Shown: positions 43,291-51,165 of the stretch, in pieces | Layout of the letters: each line of letters starts with the position of its first letter | How positions within the stretch are numbered: the stretch's first letter is position 1 | From: Mucilaginibacter gotjawali | GTDB lineage: Bacteria > Bacteroidota > Bacteroidia > Sphingobacteriales > Sphingobacteriaceae | Length of the DNA: 64,000 nt | Reading direction: 5' to 3' | Assembly: GCF_002355435.1 (NCBI RefSeq) | Contig: NZ_AP017313.1 | Location: 1,054,001-1,118,000, forward strand | The notes under the pieces: generated by a model | Databases searched by the model: none | Seen by the model: only the letters and a program-made list of their open reading frames with translations | What the model was told of the DNA's origin: nothing | Program-made: the position numbers and the translations under genes

Positions 43291-43875
43291 ATGAAAAAAC
43301 TAGCCGCTATTTTCATTATTGCAATTTTTGCATGGTCGTTAAATTCCTGCGACCCAGGCAAAGGAGTTAAAAATGCTGACGCCGCAACACCGCCTTCAAA
43401 AGACAGCCTGGTGAAGCGCGGCAATTACCTGGTTACTACGCTGGGTTGCAATGATTGTCATTCGCCTAAAAAAATGGGACCGAAGGGGCCATATATTGAT
43501 TCAGCACGAATGTTGTCGGGTTTTCCATCAACTGCTCCGATTCCGGTGGCAGGCGCGGACGACATAAAAAGAGGCTTGGTGGTATTTGCCGGCGATCTTA
43601 CTGCAGCCATCGGCCCATGGGGGACGTCTTTTGCGGCAAATATTACATCTGATGCCACCGGGATCGGCAGCTGGAAGGAAGATCAATTTAAAAATGCCCT
43701 GCGCCACGGTAAATACAAAGGACTTGACAGTGAACGCTCCCTGCTGCCGCCAATGCCATGGCAGGACCTCACTAATTTAACCGATGCCGACATTGAAGCT
43801 ATTTTCACCTATCTGCAATCAACAAAGCCGGTTAATAATGTAGTGCCCGCGTTCAGGCCGGCAGGGAAAGGGTGA
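43291..43875 (+). CDS. Monohaem cytochrome c lipoprotein
   Basis: 194 residues. Lipoprotein signal with Cys20 (FAWSLNSC), one haem-binding motif CNDCH (53-57) in YLVTTLGCNDCHSPKK, and a probable axial Met in LLPPMPWQDLTNLTDADIEA, with the C-terminal helix IEAIFTYLQSTKPV of cytochrome c folds. Likely a periplasmic electron carrier or the cytochrome subunit of an oxidoreductase; no partner gene is adjacent. Divergent from the TonB-like gene. Confidence 0.88.
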   Translation: MKKLAAIFIIAIFAWSLNSCDPGKGVKNADAATPPSKDSLVKRGNYLVTTLGCNDCHSPKKMGPKGPYIDSARMLSGFPSTAPIPVAGADDIKRGLVVFAGDLTAAIGPWGTSFAANITSDATGIGSWKEDQFKNALRHGKYKGLDSERSLLPPMPWQDLTNLTDADIEAIFTYLQSTKPVNNVVPAFRPAGKG

Positions 43876-43937
43876 AGGTGTGCTTTGCATGTTACCCCTG
43901 AAGGATCAATAAGCTAAGTGACACCAACAATCAGGTG

Positions 43938-44066
43938 ATGAAAAAGAAATTAAATAAAGCGACAAAATATTTGATGAAGAGTAAGGTAAACAAAAAGCGT
44001 TTGTTATATGCTATTGATGAAATGAAAAAAGGAATTTATTATAAACACGACTTGATTGAAAACTAG
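43938..44066 (+). pseudogene. C-terminal fragment of a type II antitoxin
   Basis: 42-codon ORF MKKKLNKATKYLMKSKVNKK followed by RLLYAIDEMKKGIYYKHDLIEN. The ending (DAI-E---G-Y-KHDLIE type) is what I expect at the toxin-wrapping end of RelE-linked antitoxins, but the DNA-binding N-terminus and any toxin are missing. It overlaps the truncated PIN-domain fragment on the other strand, indicating a deletion junction. Confidence 0.5.
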
Positions 44067-44181
44067 AGCGACCAGGGATGGGTTTATCATTGACGATGCC
44101 ATTCATAGATGGCATCGCACTTTTGGGTAACTGCCCGCTCAGGTAATCGATGACCGCGTTACTATCTATCACATATCCCAT
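44011..44181 (-). pseudogene. Truncated PIN-domain (VapC-type) toxin
   Basis: 56-codon ORF from the ATG at 44181. The first 35 residues, MGYVIDSNAVIDYLSGQLPK then SAMPSMNGIVND, are a clear PIN-domain N-terminus with the first acidic ligand (VIDSN). Homology then ends and the frame reads back into the antitoxin fragment of 43938-44066. The remaining ligands are lost, so the nuclease cannot work. Its ATG overlaps the end of the antitoxin pseudogene by 13 bases. Confidence 0.75.
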
Positions 44182-44375
44182 TCGTCGCGACTTTGCTTAA
44201 TGTGATCCTGTAGTTTTTTTGCAGCATCTATGGTTAATTTGCCTGCAAATTTATCGGACAGCTTTTCGGTCGGAGCAGTTTCTTTTTTTTAAACTTTAAT
44301 CAAATGCAGCTTTTCCAGTCCATTTAATAAACTGTAGGCGTTTTGATTAGTAACCCGTATGGTTAAAGTGTCCAT
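44169..44375 (-). pseudogene. VapB-like antitoxin with in-frame nonsense codon
   Basis: 69 codons from the ATG at 44375 to TGA 44169-44171. Reads MDTLTIRVTNQNAYSLLNGL then EKLHLIKV, an in-frame TAA at 44289-44291, and continues KKETAPTEKLSDKFAGKLTI to EWDM. The single stop, most simply TTA to TAA (Leu), kills an otherwise continuous antitoxin. A TAAATTTG -7 element is 16 bases upstream on this strand. Partner of the truncated PIN toxin. Confidence 0.75.
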
Positions 44376-44469
44376 GGTGATGATCTTATTTCAAATTTAA
44401 TCAATTAATTCTAAAATTCTTTAAGTTTGGGCTTAACCAATTTTGTAAAACGCTTCACAGCGGTGGCAC

Positions 44470-44493
44470 TGCTTCATTACCTGTCAGCGGCGC
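44470..44493 (+). repeat. 24-base direct repeat, copy 1
   Basis: tgcttcattacctgtcagcg gcgc, identical to 45244-45267; the two copies bracket the DUF6155-like gene. Confidence 0.85.
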
Positions 44494-44566
44494 GCGAAAG
44501 CGCCACCTCTTTTGGCTTGTGCTGCATTTACACGAGGTTGGGGATGTAAACTTTCCGGATCATTTA

Positions 44567-45067
44567 CTATTCATAAAATTGGTAAAATATTTCGGACAGA
44601 CTGTCATGAAATCCCCAACCCATATCTTGAGTATCATCAATGATCTGCATAGATCGTTCTTTAAAAACATCCAATAGTCTTTCTTTATAAATAATTTTCA
44701 ATGCGTTGGCATATGTACTCACCATACTGTTGTAAAAAGCTTCATTCATGTCGCCAAAGTCATTTGTAAATGTTACCCCGGTTTCAACATAAAAAAGCAT
44801 CAAATCAGCCAATGATTCAGCCGATGGGCCAAGCTTCTTAAAATCAGTAATGCTCTGCTTGCCTTGTTTTAGATTATAGCCGAACCCCCGCTTAGGGAAA
44901 AAAGCTTCATAAACTTTAGCCCGGTATTTTTCAAATAAACCATCTTCGTCAGGTTTGATGTGAAAATTGAGGTACTCCTGCACCGCCTTATTCTTTTTAT
45001 ATAAGTCGCAAATTATTTCTACAAGCGCGCTTTTTTCAAGTTTTCCTAGTTCGGTTTTGATAGACAT
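44567..45067 (-). CDS. DUF6155-like protein
   Basis: 166 residues, soluble and all-helical. Begins MSIKTELGKLEKSALVEIIC, then DLYKKNKAVQEYLNFHIKPD, YRAKVYEAFFPKRGFGYNLK and ESLADLMLFYVETGVTFTND. I recognise this pattern as the DUF6155 family from memory; the function is unknown. A 24-base direct repeat stands on both sides (774 bases apart), so the gene may have arrived as a small insertion. Confidence 0.7.
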   Translation of the reverse strand: MSIKTELGKLEKSALVEIICDLYKKNKAVQEYLNFHIKPDEDGLFEKYRAKVYEAFFPKRGFGYNLKQGKQSITDFKKLGPSAESLADLMLFYVETGVTFTNDFGDMNEAFYNSMVSTYANALKIIYKERLLDVFKERSMQIIDDTQDMGWGFHDSLSEIFYQFYE

Positions 45068-45243
45068 GAGGTTGGTTTTTTTTTGTGCGAAATAAATAAC
45101 TTATTTTCCTTTCTGCAAAAAATCGAGATGGAGTTTGACGTATTTATATTAAATTATGAATTTAACTGTTGGGTTTAAACTGCAGGCAGGCCGTCAGATT
45201 TCCGAAGTTTTAAGGAGTGCCTTTGAAGCTAAAGCTCGTGCAA

Positions 45244-45267
45244 TGCTTCATTACCTGTCAGCGGCGC
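45244..45267 (+). repeat. 24-base direct repeat, copy 2
   Basis: Second copy; a few bases later the IS110 element begins at a gtactgtc motif. Confidence 0.85.
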
Positions 45268-45280
45268 ACGAGGTACTGTC

Positions 45281-46566
45281 TTAAAAAGCAAGTTTTTTCC
45301 ATGATATTTTTTCTATTAAATTTGTATAGCGAAAGAAGGCATACGTTGATACGTTGACGGATGACTATCTTGTGTAGCCCTGGTTATGCCGGGGCTACTT
45401 CATTAAGTTGACCTTCGGTCAAAGCGAAAGAAGGCGCCGTCTCCTCATTTCCGAATTTATTGATCTTGGCATCGCGGTTAAACGCTTCATTCTTTTTCCA
45501 TAACGTATAGATCATTACCAGTAATTTTCTTTGTACGGCTACATAGGCTTTCATTTTTTGATGATGCCGTGCAAGTATCCGCTCAAAGAAGGTTTTAAAA
45601 TTTCCTTTTTCGTATCGGACCACATTAAATGCCGGCATATACATGGCGCGCCTGATGTGGCTGTTGCCTTTTTTGGATATTTTGGTTTTTCCTCGATGAC
45701 CGCCGGATTGGTTTTCAATTATATCATACCCCGAATACCTGACCAGTTGCGATGCAGATTTAAACAAGGCAAAACCGTTTGTTTCCGCAAGCACTACTGC
45801 CACTGTCATATAACTTAACCCTTTTATGTCAATAATATGATCCACTCTTTGGCCTACCTCATCGTTGCTGTAAAGATGGTCATGGATGCTCTGATCGGTT
45901 TCTTTAAGCTGCTTTTCAATTGTAGCAATCAGTTTTTTAAGCTGTTTGATTACGGCTTTAGTGCTGTAAATACTATGCTCATCGGCATGAAGCTGATTAT
46001 TGATATTGGTTTTGAGTTCCTGAAGACTTTGATGATGACGGGTCATTGCCCTAAGTGTATAAAAGAACTCATCCATGGGCTGCCACAATTCCAGGCATTG
46101 CTCAGCACCCATACGGGCAAGTCCTGCTGCATCTATTTTATCATTCTTCGATCTAAGCCCCAGTGCCTGTAAATACTTTTTGGCTTTGTTTGGTAATACA
46201 ACGGCAACGTCAAATCCGGCCTTAAACAAAAACAAGGCACATGCTTCGTAATATACACCGGTAGCTTCAATCACGTTAACTAAAGGAATGTCTGATTCCT
46301 TTTTGTGACGGGATAGCCATACAAGCAGGTCTTTAAACCCCTGCATGTCGTTAGCAAATTTACTGCTGGCTTTTACTTTTACCTGTTGCCTTGAGTCGAT
46401 TACCGAAAGGCAGACATGAATATCTTTCATAGATGCATCCATGCCAAGTGAATACTTTAACATAAGATTTTACAATTAAGGTGTACAAATACAGGATCTT
46501 TTTATACTGCCTTTACTCATGTTTCATACAGGATTAATACGCAATGTACTATCCTTAAGTACTGTC
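45281..46566 (-). mobile_element. IS110-family insertion sequence (borders tentative)
   Basis: One transposase ORF with about 100 bases of non-coding DNA on each side. The 8-base word gtactgtc is found at 45273-45280 and at 46559-46566, which would be the short duplicated core left by IS110-type recombination if these are the true ends. There are no long terminal inverted repeats, as expected for the family. A hairpin gtagccc / gggctac straddles the transposase stop codon (45374-45398). Confidence 0.6.
45384..46463 (-). CDS. IS110-family DEDD transposase/recombinase
   Basis: 359 residues. N-terminal RuvC-like DEDD domain with Asp9 (SLGMDASMKD), Glu66 (NVIEATGVYY), Asp108 and Asp111 (SKNDKIDAAG). 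A helical linker follows, then the Tnp_20 domain with the serine candidate Ser253 in IENQSGGHRGKTKISKKGNS. All expected catalytic residues are present, so the element may be active. Members of this family use a structured bridge RNA from the element's non-coding end to choose target and donor DNA. Confidence 0.95.
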   Translation of the reverse strand: MLKYSLGMDASMKDIHVCLSVIDSRQQVKVKASSKFANDMQGFKDLLVWLSRHKKESDIPLVNVIEATGVYYEACALFLFKAGFDVAVVLPNKAKKYLQALGLRSKNDKIDAAGLARMGAEQCLELWQPMDEFFYTLRAMTRHHQSLQELKTNINNQLHADEHSIYSTKAVIKQLKKLIATIEKQLKETDQSIHDHLYSNDEVGQRVDHIIDIKGLSYMTVAVVLAETNGFALFKSASQLVRYSGYDIIENQSGGHRGKTKISKKGNSHIRRAMYMPAFNVVRYEKGNFKTFFERILARHHQKMKAYVAVQRKLLVMIYTLWKKNEAFNRDAKINKFGNEETAPSFALTEGQLNEVAPA

Positions 46567-46771
46567 CAGGCTTGGTAAAAAGAAAACTAATGGCAGGTTA
46601 TCCTCGTGCTCAATATCCATTATTGGTATTTTTAACGCCCAGTCAAAGTACTGCCGTTAGCCCTGTTTGATTATCTTTACAAAGATATGAGAACGCCTCC
46701 TCTTTAGCCTGCGCGGCATTCTCGCGCGAGAGGGGATTAAATCGACGGCTTGTTATAAGAAATAATTGCTA

Positions 46772-46779
46772 TAAATTTG
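46772..46779 (+). promoter_or_regulatory. -7 element of a dead antitoxin
   Basis: TAAATTTG ends four bases before the former start codon (now AAG, 46784-46786), the same spacing as at the living toxin-antitoxin loci in this window. Confidence 0.5.
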
Positions 46780-46783
46780 TTAT

Positions 46784-47000
46784 AAGACAACGCTCACTAT
46801 CGAAATTCCGGAAAAGGTTGAAAAAACATTGTCTGACTTGATTGAACAGTTGGGCGGTAAAGTAGTTGCATCTGAGACAGGTAAGAAGCACTGCAAAGCG
46901 GCAAAGAAAAACAAATATTGGATGATCTTGAAGAATCGGTAAAGTGGGTAAGTTACACCAGGAAGGCAAAGTTCAGGCTAAATCTATTGACCAATACTGA
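46784..47000 (+). pseudogene. Decayed antitoxin, start codon and frame lost
   Basis: Read from the lost start: (M)TTLTIEIPEKVEKTLSDLIE then QLGGKVVASET. After a frameshift near 46885-46905 the text continues KQILDDLEESVKWVKLHQEG and KVQAKSIDQY to a TGA at 46998. This is a relative of the intact antitoxin at 31688. The codon where ATG is expected is AAG. The toxin ATG that follows (47001) reads only about 30 codons before a stop, so the toxin is gone and another toxin-antitoxin pair stands in its place. Confidence 0.7.
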
Positions 47001-47034
47001 ATGAGCTTTAAAGCAGTATTAATAAATTATTTCC

Positions 47035-47042
47035 TAAATTTG
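47035..47042 (+). promoter_or_regulatory. -7 element of toxin-antitoxin pair, leaderless
   Basis: TAAATTTG; the antitoxin ATG is at 47047, four bases later. The -33 region is weak. Confidence 0.55.
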
Positions 47043-47046
47043 AATA

Positions 47047-47262
47047 ATGACAACTCAATTTATAACAAACAATAAAGGTGTAAAAACCGCTGCAATTATT
47101 CCCATCAATGAGTATGAGGATTTGCTGCATCAGCATCATTTAAATTTGGAGTTAACTGATGAATACAAAAAAATGATAGATGATATGCTCGACCAGGATG
47201 ATACCGGAAAAGCTGAATATGTATCATTTAACCATATTAAAGACAGGTTTCAATCCAATTGA
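47047..47262 (+). CDS. Phd/DUF-type antitoxin of a ParE-like toxin
   Basis: 71 residues: MTTQFITNNKGVKTAAIIPI and NEYEDLLHQHHLNLELTDEY, an N-terminal strand-turn-strand with IPINEYEDLL that recalls Phd/YefM-like antitoxins, then an acidic helix and a C-terminal YVSFNHIKDRFQSN that should contact the toxin. Its TGA overlaps the toxin start by three bases. Confidence 0.82.
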   Translation: MTTQFITNNKGVKTAAIIPINEYEDLLHQHHLNLELTDEYKKMIDDMLDQDDTGKAEYVSFNHIKDRFQSN

Positions 47263-47537
47263 ACTTTGAGTCGATATTCCGGATTGAAGCTGAACAGGAT
47301 TTAGAAGATATCCAGGATTATTATAATAACATATCGCCTTCCATTACGGATAACTTCTTTAATGAGTTTTTTGAAACGATGCACTTTATTGAAGGTGAGC
47401 CTACATTATTCCAGGTAAGATATAGAGAAATAAGAATAGCACCGCTGTATCGCTTCCCCTATGGAATTCATTATAAAGAAACCAGCGGTAAGATTATTAT
47501 TTACCGGGTACTTCATACGAAGAGGTATTTTAAATGA
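47259..47537 (+). CDS. RelE/ParE-family toxin, TTG start
   Basis: 92 residues. No in-frame ATG precedes the conserved part, so the start is TTG at 47259, overlapping the antitoxin stop; initiation there depends on the ribosome arriving from the antitoxin. Core: FRIEAEQDLEDIQDYYNNIS, a helix ITDNFFNEFFETMHF, then FQVRYREIRIAPLYRFPYGI and a closing strand IIIYRVLHTKRYFK, a typical ParE/RelE pattern (gyrase poison or mRNA interferase not distinguishable by eye). Confidence 0.85.
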   Translation: MNFESIFRIEAEQDLEDIQDYYNNISPSITDNFFNEFFETMHFIEGEPTLFQVRYREIRIAPLYRFPYGIHYKETSGKIIIYRVLHTKRYFK

Positions 47538-47608
47538 AGGTTGATTTAAATAATCGTTCACATGTTTGAAATCGTAAAATAAAGACGGCCAAGAAAATAA
47601 AAGGCATA

Positions 47609-47893
47609 TTGAAAACTATTATTATCAATGGAAATAACTTCTCTGATTTAGAGTCATTCTACACCGGGATTGATAAAATCTTAACGAAAGACCTTACCTG
47701 GAAAACCGGCCATAATTTAAGTGCTTTTAACGATCTTTTATGTGGCGGTTTCGGCGTTTTTGAATACAATGAGGAGATCAAAATTATCTGGCGGAACTTT
47801 AAAAAAAGCAAATCGGGTCCCGGAGCCGATTTGACAGGCGTATTGGTTGAAATAATAAACGACCATAGTCACATCGATTTCGCTATGATTTAG
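47609..47893 (+). CDS. Barstar-like ribonuclease inhibitor, orphan
   Basis: 94 residues from a TTG start at 47609; no ATG is in frame upstream. Barstar layout: first strand TIIINGNNFSDLESFYTGID, WKTGHNLSAFNDLLCGGFGV, then IKIIWRNFKKSK, and a final ISO-like strand HIDFAMI. Barstar inhibits barnase-type RNases, often as immunity to secreted or contact-delivered toxins. No barnase is nearby, so it may protect against other cells or be a leftover immunity gene. Confidence 0.75.
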   Translation: MKTIIINGNNFSDLESFYTGIDKILTKDLTWKTGHNLSAFNDLLCGGFGVFEYNEEIKIIWRNFKKSKSGPGADLTGVLVEIINDHSHIDFAMI

Positions 47894-47973
47894 CCGTTTA
47901 AACATTTTTTTAGCTAAGCCCCTCCCTTCAAAATCACCCCTCAAAATAATTATAAAAAATAATGCACTCACTA

Positions 47974-48004
47974 TTTGGCATTTAATTTATAATCCCTATC
48001 TTTG
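47974..48004 (+). promoter_or_regulatory. Promoter of the rplC operon
   Basis: TTTG (47974-47977), exactly 19 bases, TATCTTTG (47997-48004). A perfect Bacteroidota housekeeping promoter with a leader of about 65 bases before rplC, containing a small hairpin ccgtccc..gggggat. Confidence 0.85.
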
Positions 48005-48077
48005 CCGTCCCTTAACGGGGGATAATATGCTTTGAACGTGGCCCTACTGCTTCGATGAGCACAAAAAAATAAATAAA

Positions 48078-48695
48078 ATGTCAGGAATAATTGGTAAAAA
48101 AGTAGGAATGACCAGCATTTTCGACGAGACAGGGAAAAACATCCCCTGTACTGTAATCGAAGCTGGCCCTTGCGTGGTAACCCAGATCAGGTCTGTTGAA
48201 ACAGACGGATATGCAGCTGTACAGCTTGCATATGGTGAGGCAAAAGACAAGCACACTACTTCTCCCTTAAAAGGCCATTTCGCCAAAGCCGGTACAACGC
48301 CAAAACGTCGTCTGGTTGAATTCAAAACTTTCGAAGATCAAAAAAGCTTAGGTGATACCATCACCGTTGGGATTTTTGAGATCGGCGATTTTGTTGATGT
48401 GGTGGGTACTTCAAAAGGTAAAGGTTTCCAGGGTGTTGTAAAACGTCATGGTTTCGGTGGTGTGGGTATGCAAACTCACGGACAACACAATCGTTTACGT
48501 GCTCCGGGTTCAATGGGTGCATCTTCATGGCCTTCCCGCGTATTTAAAGGTATGCGTATGGCCGGCCAAATGGGTAACGAACGTGTTAAGGTACAAAACT
48601 TACAGGTAGTTAAGGTATTTGCTGAGCAAAACCTATTGGTAGTTAAAGGTTCCATCCCGGGAGCTAAGGGTTCATTCGTAATAGTGGATAAATAA
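48078..48695 (+). CDS. rplC: 50S ribosomal protein L3
   Basis: uL3, 205 residues; begins [20 protein letters not shown] and holds [33 protein letters not shown] and [18 protein letters not shown]. It is the first gene after the accessory island and has its own promoter, so the S10 operon here starts with rplC rather than rpsJ. Confidence 0.98.
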   Translation: MSGIIGKKVGMTSIFDETGKNIPCTVIEAGPCVVTQIRSVETDGYAAVQLAYGEAKDKHTTSPLKGHFAKAGTTPKRRLVEFKTFEDQKSLGDTITVGIFEIGDFVDVVGTSKGKGFQGVVKRHGFGGVGMQTHGQHNRLRAPGSMGASSWPSRVFKGMRMAGQMGNERVKVQNLQVVKVFAEQNLLVVKGSIPGAKGSFVIVDK

Positions 48696-48696
48696 G

Positions 48697-49326
48697 ATGG
48701 AAGTTAACGTAGTAAATGTATCAGGTAAAGAAACAGGTGCCAAGGTGCAACTTTCTGAGTCCGTATTCGGAATCGAACCAAACGATCACGCTATCTATTT
48801 GGATGTAAAGCAATTCCTCGCTAACCAGCGCCAGGGAACGCACAAATCAAAACAGCGTAACGAAATTGCAGGTTCAACCCGTAAATTATATAAGCAAAAA
48901 GGTACAGGCGGTGCCCGTGCCGGTAGCGTAAAATCACCGTTGTTTAATGGTGGTGGCCGTGTATTCGGTCCGCAACCACGCGATTACAGCTTCAAGTTAA
49001 ATAAAAAACTAAAAGTACTTGCCCGTAAATCAGCTTTATCCTATAAAGCAAAAGATAGCAGCATAGTAGTAGTAGAAGATTTTACTTTCGATACTGTAAA
49101 AACTAAAAGCTATGTACAGTTTACCACCGACTTAAATGCAGGTGACGTAAGAACACTTTTAGTATTAGGCGCTGCAAATAACAATGTGTATTTATCAAGC
49201 AGAAACCTGAAAAAAACCAAGGTTATTTTAGCCGACCAGTTAAACACCTATGATGTGTTAAACGCTGGCAAGCTGATATTAACTACAGGTGCTCTTAAAA
49301 CTTTGGAGGAAGCATTAGCTAAGTAA
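48697..49326 (+). CDS. rplD: 50S ribosomal protein L4
   Basis: uL4, 209 residues, one base after rplC. Contains [39 protein letters not shown] loop ([15 protein letters not shown]) and [19 protein letters not shown]. The loop reaches into the exit tunnel. In enteric bacteria L4 represses its own operon at the rpsJ leader; that site would not control rplC here because of the split. Confidence 0.98.
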   Translation: MEVNVVNVSGKETGAKVQLSESVFGIEPNDHAIYLDVKQFLANQRQGTHKSKQRNEIAGSTRKLYKQKGTGGARAGSVKSPLFNGGGRVFGPQPRDYSFKLNKKLKVLARKSALSYKAKDSSIVVVEDFTFDTVKTKSYVQFTTDLNAGDVRTLLVLGAANNNVYLSSRNLKKTKVILADQLNTYDVLNAGKLILTTGALKTLEEALAK

Positions 49327-49328
49327 AT

Positions 49329-49619
49329 ATGGAAATTTTAAAGAAACCCTTACTTACTGAAAAAGTAACCCGCTTAACCGAGAAGCTTAATCGTTATGCT
49401 TTCAAAGTTGACCACAGGGCCAACAAGATTCAGATTAAAGGAGCCATTGAGGCGATGTATGGTGTAAACGTTAAAGCGGTAAACACCATGAAATACGTTG
49501 GTAAACTAAAGACCCGCAATACTAAGGCCGGTGCCGTTTCAGGACGCGCAGCTACTTACAAAAAAGCGATCATTACGTTGAAAGACGGAGAAGTAATTGA
49601 TTTTTATAGCGGCATATAA
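49329..49619 (+). CDS. rplW: 50S ribosomal protein L23
   Basis: uL23, 96 residues, at the tunnel exit where trigger factor and SRP dock. [54 protein letters not shown]. Two bases after rplD. Confidence 0.98.
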   Translation: MEILKKPLLTEKVTRLTEKLNRYAFKVDHRANKIQIKGAIEAMYGVNVKAVNTMKYVGKLKTRNTKAGAVSGRAATYKKAIITLKDGEVIDFYSGI

Positions 49620-49627
49620 ATAAAGAG

Positions 49628-50455
49628 ATGGCAGTTAAAAGATTTAAACCGGTTACACCCGGTACACGCTTCCGGATTGATACCAGTACAGCTGATATCA
49701 CAACTAATGTTCCTGAAAAAACATTGGTAGTTTCGGTAAACACACGATCGGGCGGACGTAACAACAGCGGTAAAATGACCATGCGCTATTTAGGTGGTGG
49801 CCACAAACAAGCTTACAGGTTAATTGATTTCAAACGTAATAAATTTGATATCCCAGCGAAAGTTGCAACTATCGAGTATGATCCTAACCGTTCGGCACGT
49901 ATAGCATTATTGCACTTTGCCGATGGCGAAAAAAGATATATGATAGCCCCTGCAGGACTTACCGTTGGTATGACTGTTCTGTCAGGCGACAGCGTAGCAC
50001 CCGAAGTAGGTAATACATTGCCGTTGAAGAGCATCCCGCTTGGTTCTATCATCCACAATATTGAACTTAACCCCGGCCAGGGTGGTACCATAGCACGCAG
50101 TGCAGGTACTTATGCCCAGCTTTCGGCACGTGATGGTAAATATGCCATCATCAAATTGCCTTCAGGCGAAACACGTATGATACTGGCAACTTGTTTGGCA
50201 ACTATCGGTACCGTTTCAAATGGCGAGAAAGCTAACGCCGTATTAGGTAAAGCCGGCCGCAAGCGCTGGTTAGGCCGCAGGCCAAGAGTTCGTGGTGTAG
50301 CCATGAACCCGGTAGATCACCCTATGGGTGGTGGTGAGGGAAGGGCCTCAGGTGGTCATCCACGTTCACGCAAAGGTTTATTAGCCAAAGGCTTTAAAAC
50401 TCGTGACAAAAAGAAAACATCGGATCGTTATATCATTGAAAGAAGGAAAAAATAA
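49628..50455 (+). CDS. rplB: 50S ribosomal protein L2
   Basis: uL2, 275 residues, near the peptidyl-transferase centre. N-terminal [20 protein letters not shown], the [20 protein letters not shown] motif, and the C-terminal catalytic-region loop [20 protein letters not shown] with the conserved His. Its stop overlaps the rpsS ATG (TAATG). Confidence 0.98.
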   Translation: MAVKRFKPVTPGTRFRIDTSTADITTNVPEKTLVVSVNTRSGGRNNSGKMTMRYLGGGHKQAYRLIDFKRNKFDIPAKVATIEYDPNRSARIALLHFADGEKRYMIAPAGLTVGMTVLSGDSVAPEVGNTLPLKSIPLGSIIHNIELNPGQGGTIARSAGTYAQLSARDGKYAIIKLPSGETRMILATCLATIGTVSNGEKANAVLGKAGRKRWLGRRPRVRGVAMNPVDHPMGGGEGRASGGHPRSRKGLLAKGFKTRDKKKTSDRYIIERRKK

Positions 50456-50721
50456 TGGCTCGTTCAATTAAAAAAGGACCTTACATCGACCATAACTTAG
50501 ACAGAAAAGTTACGGTTCTGAATGATTCAAACAAGAAGTCGGTTGTAAAAACATGGTCTCGTCGTTCCATGATCTCTCCGGATTTCGTTGGTCATACATT
50601 CGCGGTACACAACGGTAATAAATTTATCCCTGTGTACGTAACAGAAAACATGGTTGGACACAAGCTGGGAGAGTTTGCACCAACCCGTACATTCCGCGGT
50701 CACGCTGAAAAGAAAAAATAA
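50455..50721 (+). CDS. rpsS: 30S ribosomal protein S19
   Basis: uS19, 88 residues: [59 protein letters not shown]. Overlaps rplB by one base. Confidence 0.98.
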   Translation: MARSIKKGPYIDHNLDRKVTVLNDSNKKSVVKTWSRRSMISPDFVGHTFAVHNGNKFIPVYVTENMVGHKLGEFAPTRTFRGHAEKKK

Positions 50722-50727
50722 CAGGCA

Positions 50728-51159
50728 ATGGAAGAAGCAAGAACAAAAATTAAAAAGTCTGTATTGATCAGGCAACGCAAAGAAGAGGAAAAAGCTCAGC
50801 AAGGCGGCGCTTCAATCGCAAAATTACAGAACTGCCCAACCTCACCCCGTAAAATGCGTTTGGTGGTTGACCTGATCCGTGGTGTAAACGTTGAGAAAGC
50901 GTTATACATCCTCAAATTCACAAATAAAGAAGCTGCAATTCGTGTTGAAAAGCTTTTGTTATCAGCCATCAAAAACTGGGAAGCAAAAAACGAAGACAAA
51001 CGTGTTGAAGATAGCAACCTGTTTGTAAAAGAGGTTTCAGTAGGCGGCGGCCGCCAGTTAAAAAGGCTGCGTCCCGCTCCGCAGGGAAGGGGATACCGTA
51101 TCCGCAAACGCTCAAACCATGTACACCTGGTTGTAGATAGTAAAAACGTTAACAATTAA
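50728..51159 (+). CDS. rplV: 50S ribosomal protein L22
   Basis: uL22, 143 residues. An N-terminal extension of about 30 charged residues ([20 protein letters not shown]) precedes the core that starts [20 protein letters not shown]; the core ends in the tunnel-lining loop [20 protein letters not shown]. Position between rpsS and rpsC is canonical. Confidence 0.97.
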   Translation: MEEARTKIKKSVLIRQRKEEEKAQQGGASIAKLQNCPTSPRKMRLVVDLIRGVNVEKALYILKFTNKEAAIRVEKLLLSAIKNWEAKNEDKRVEDSNLFVKEVSVGGGRQLKRLRPAPQGRGYRIRKRSNHVHLVVDSKNVNN

Positions 51160-51165
51160 TTTGAA

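Larger units (their letters stand above)
36817..47973. other. Accessory island splitting the S10 operon between rpsJ and rplC
   Basis: About 11.2 kb with a REP-associated transposase, IS110 element, at least five toxin-antitoxin genes or remnants, a truncated glyoxalase, an orphan barstar and several envelope genes, on both strands. The flanking genes are neighbours in the usual bacterial S10 operon. A terminator at the left border and a new promoter at the right border let each part be transcribed on its own. Exact borders are not marked by an obvious direct repeat. Confidence 0.8.

Noticed and set aside
44289..44291. Frameshift in the A/T run of the VapB-like antitoxin
   Set aside because: Counting codons from ATG 44375 to TGA 44169 shows the frame is unbroken; the lesion is an in-frame TAA, not a slip.
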